A stretch of 16,698 bases of DNA from an uncultured Collinsella sp. (GTDB taxonomy: Bacteria; Actinomycetota; Coriobacteriia; Coriobacteriales; Coriobacteriaceae), in NCBI GenBank assembly GCA_958353395.1, contig CATWSG010000031.1:1-16698 (forward strand), given 5' to 3'. Each line of letters begins with the position of its first letter. Position 1 is the first letter of the stretch. Below are positions 15,081-16,698 of this stretch, piece by piece. The position numbers and the translations under genes were made by a program. The notes under the pieces were generated by a model. It saw only the letters and a program-made list of their open reading frames with translations. It ran no database searches and had not been told where the DNA came from.

Positions 15081-16070
15081 TTGAAGACTGTTCATGTTGC
15101 CGCTGGGATCATTCGCAAGGAAGGATCTGACGAGCTGCTTGCCGTGCAGCGCGGCTATGGCGACATGCAGGGACTTTGGGAGTTTCCCGGCGGCAAGCTC
15201 ATGCGCGGCGAGACACCCGAAGACGCCGTGCGACGCGAACTCATGGAAGAGCTGCAGGTCAAAGTCACCAACCTGCGTGATTTCTATACCGTTGAGTACG
15301 ACTACCCCGATTTCCATCTCTCGATGGAGTGTTACTACTGCTCGCTGGCCAAAGAGTCTGGCGAGCCCCAGAAACATGACCGCCAGCTCGATATCCGCTG
15401 GATTCCACGCACCTCGCTTGCCACCGTTGAGTGGATGCCCGCCGACAAGGGGCTCATTGATGCCCTGATTGAGTTGAAAGAAGACCGGCTTGAGGCCAAC
15501 GGCACTGCCAACGACGCCGAGGCCACCACGGCCGACAAACCCGCCACCAAACCCAAGCGCGCACCTAAGCGCCGCAGCAAGAAGCGTCCCAAGCCCGGTC
15601 TGCTCGACGGCATCGACACCTCGGACCTTTCCGCTGACGAGCGCGAACTGGTCCGCCGTCGCGCCGCCATCAAAAAGTCCATGAAGGGCAACAAGCGCGG
15701 CAACACCAAGCCCGAGCTGCTCGTTCGCCAGCGCCTGCGGGCAGCGGGCCTTACGGGTTATCGCTTGGAATGGAAGGTTCCCGGCAAGCCCGACATCGCC
15801 TTTCCCGGGCGCAAGATCGCCATCTTCGTCAACGGCTGCTTTTGGCATCGCTGCCCCAAGTGCAACCCCAGCCAGCCCAAGCGCAACGTTGAGTTTTGGG
15901 AGGCAAAGTTCCGTCGCAACGTCGAGCGCGACCGCGCTGCCATCAACGCACTTACCCAAATGGGCTGGACGCCCATCACCGTCTGGGAATGTGAGCTCAA
16001 GAAAGACCGCATCGATGCCACCATGGAAAAGGTCATCGAGCAGGTGCGCGCCGCAGAGCCGCAGCGCTAG
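15081..16070 (+). CDS. NUDIX hydrolase (MutT-like) fused to a Vsr-type mismatch endonuclease
   Basis: The 329-residue protein has two enzymatic domains. Residues 1-135 are a NUDIX fold: FPGGKLMRGETPEDAVRREL then MEELQV (35-60), fitting GX5EX7REUXEE with the last Gly replaced by Gln59. It looks MutT-like, a hydrolase of damaged nucleotides such as 8-oxo-dGTP. A charged linker (about 135-200, with KRAPKRRSKKRPKPG) follows. Residues about 200-310 are a Vsr (very short patch repair) endonuclease domain: NTKPELLVRQRLRAAGL, PGKPDIAF with Asp238, FVNGCFWHRCPKC with Cys253, His256, Cys258 and Cys261, NVERDR, and WECEL with Cys304. Asp238 and His256 match E. coli Asp51 and His69; Asn251 sits at the His64 position. 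Start: TTG at 15081 with GAGAGAGGA six nt upstream; no in-frame ATG or GTG lies near. No dcm-type methylase is adjacent. Confidence 0.9.
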   Translation: MKTVHVAAGIIRKEGSDELLAVQRGYGDMQGLWEFPGGKLMRGETPEDAVRRELMEELQVKVTNLRDFYTVEYDYPDFHLSMECYYCSLAKESGEPQKHDRQLDIRWIPRTSLATVEWMPADKGLIDALIELKEDRLEANGTANDAEATTADKPATKPKRAPKRRSKKRPKPGLLDGIDTSDLSADERELVRRRAAIKKSMKGNKRGNTKPELLVRQRLRAAGLTGYRLEWKVPGKPDIAFPGRKIAIFVNGCFWHRCPKCNPSQPKRNVEFWEAKFRRNVERDRAAINALTQMGWTPITVWECELKKDRIDATMEKVIEQVRAAEPQR

Positions 16071-16324
16071 GAGCGATCCGGCCACGCGCCCCACACAGGC
16101 GAGCCACATCCGCGCCACAAACCTTAGAAAACCCTTAAGCTCAAAACCTTTCAAGAGTGTTACCCGATAGCTTTGACCTGCGGTTTCATTGTTACATCAA
16201 ACCTGATTAAGCCTTTCTTTAGCGCTTCTTTGCAACAGCCGCGGCATAATACTGCCAACGCACGGGACCTAGCAGCACACCCCGTGCGCAACCTTTTGGT
16301 GGACATCGAGGAGGCCGCATAAGC
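16071..16324. other. 254-nt gap after NUDIX-Vsr with an 8-bp hairpin
   Basis: No gene is seen. CGCACGGG (16259-16266) pairs perfectly with CCCGTGCG (16281-16288) around 14 nt, about 20 nt before a GAGGAGG at 16308-16314. The only -35-like hexamer is TTGACC at 16173-16178, and it lacks a good -10 at 17 nt (ATCAAA). I see no clear terminator for the NUDIX-Vsr gene. Confidence 0.4.
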
Positions 16325-16534
16325 ATGCATTCTTCCAATGCCGTAACACGGCAGTCATCCCTAAAACATGCAGACCTTTTCTCCTTCCCCCCGACACAGA
16401 GAGACGGCCTCCTCGACTCCCCCACCACAAAACCCAAACGCTCAACCGACCAGAGCCACAACTTGCGAGCATCGTTCAAAAAGCTCCAAGCATCCCTAGA
16501 CAGAACCTTCCCTAACCAAGCCCGGGCATACTAG
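16325..16534 (+). CDS. possible small hypothetical protein
   Basis: A 69-codon ORF starts at ATG 16325 and ends at TAG 16534. GAGGAGG stands ten nt upstream of the start, somewhat far but strong. The product is basic and Ser/Thr/Gln-rich (MHSSNAVTRQSSLKHADLFS at the start) with no membrane segment and no family I recognise. Codon use is unlike the neighbours: CTA, AGA, TCA, CAA and ACA are frequent. It could be a real recently acquired or poorly expressed gene, a leader, or chance. The ribosome site and the hairpin ahead are the only support. Confidence 0.3.
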   Translation: MHSSNAVTRQSSLKHADLFSFPPTQRDGLLDSPTTKPKRSTDQSHNLRASFKKLQASLDRTFPNQARAY

Positions 16535-16698
16535 CCCCCACCAACAAAGCGCCCCCTCGCGCCCCACCCCTTCAGCCATAACGCCACAAGGGCGATTGAG
16601 CAGGTCCGTCCGGAAACGGAAAAGGGCCTATCTCTCAGAACATTCCGCACTGATATTTTCTGTATTGAAGACGTCGATGATGCACCCGTATACCATTG
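16535..16698. other. right end of the window: unresolved, with a GNRA-capped hairpin
   Basis: A hairpin at 16603-16628 pairs GGTCC with GGGCC (one G-U) and, inside, TCCG with CGGA around a GAAA tetraloop (16613-16616). From 16535 to the edge the + frame continuing after the small ORF stays open and ends DIFCIEDVDDAPVYH. The minus frame from the edge reads MVYGCIIDVFNTENISAECS before a stop. Both look protein-like, but neither has a supported start here, so I make no gene call. Confidence 0.3.

Noticed and set aside
16219..16479. 86-codon minus strand ORF in the right gap
   Set aside because: Product has no recognisable family, many Arg/Cys/Trp residues, a TTG start, and overlaps the hairpin and the better supported + strand small ORF.

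Overview
The window looks like a piece of a Gram-positive, high-GC, fermentative anaerobe. The strong G/C bias at third codon positions, the Gram-positive type of pyruvate formate-lyase, and the mix of GTG, TTG and ATG starts with good Shine-Dalgarno sites would fit a gut Coriobacteriia such as Collinsella. That taxonomic guess comes from general resemblance, not from a marker gene.

Layout, left to right. (1) 1-71 holds the last codons of a gene on the + strand, facing a 14-bp-arm hairpin. (2) 192-2580, minus strand: a pyruvate formate-lyase encoded in two pieces. The 683-residue catalytic chain carries the Cys-Cys pair and stops before the glycyl radical domain. That domain is a separate 83-residue ORF downstream with its own ribosome binding site. 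Two hairpins lie between them. (3) 3047-4924, minus strand: a short-chain dehydrogenase followed by a KdgT-type 2-keto-3-deoxygluconate permease, probably a sugar-acid uptake and oxidation unit. (4) 5177-9845, plus strand: a tightly coupled operon of a MarR-type repressor and two ABC exporter half-transporters forming a heterodimer with one degenerate ATP site. A large palindrome overlaps the repressor start, and a textbook terminator closes the operon. (5) 10425-11456, plus: a class I DAHP synthase, first enzyme of the shikimate pathway, with a long structured leader. (6) 11457-11919: a gene-free stretch with a terminator, short degenerate repeats, and a 121-nt element with nearly perfect long inverted arms. 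(7) 11920-14932, minus: a BceAB-like ABC ATPase and FtsX-type permease, probably for antimicrobial-peptide sensing or resistance. (8) 15081-16070, plus: one protein joining a NUDIX (MutT-like) hydrolase to a Vsr-type mismatch endonuclease. (9) 16071-16698: mostly non-coding sequence with one doubtful small ORF and hairpins.

The items most worth following up are the two-polypeptide pyruvate formate-lyase, the NUDIX-Vsr fusion (nucleotide-pool cleaning plus mismatch nicking in one chain), and the long inverted-repeat element at 11698-11818. No tRNA, rRNA, CRISPR array, transposase or prophage gene was seen.
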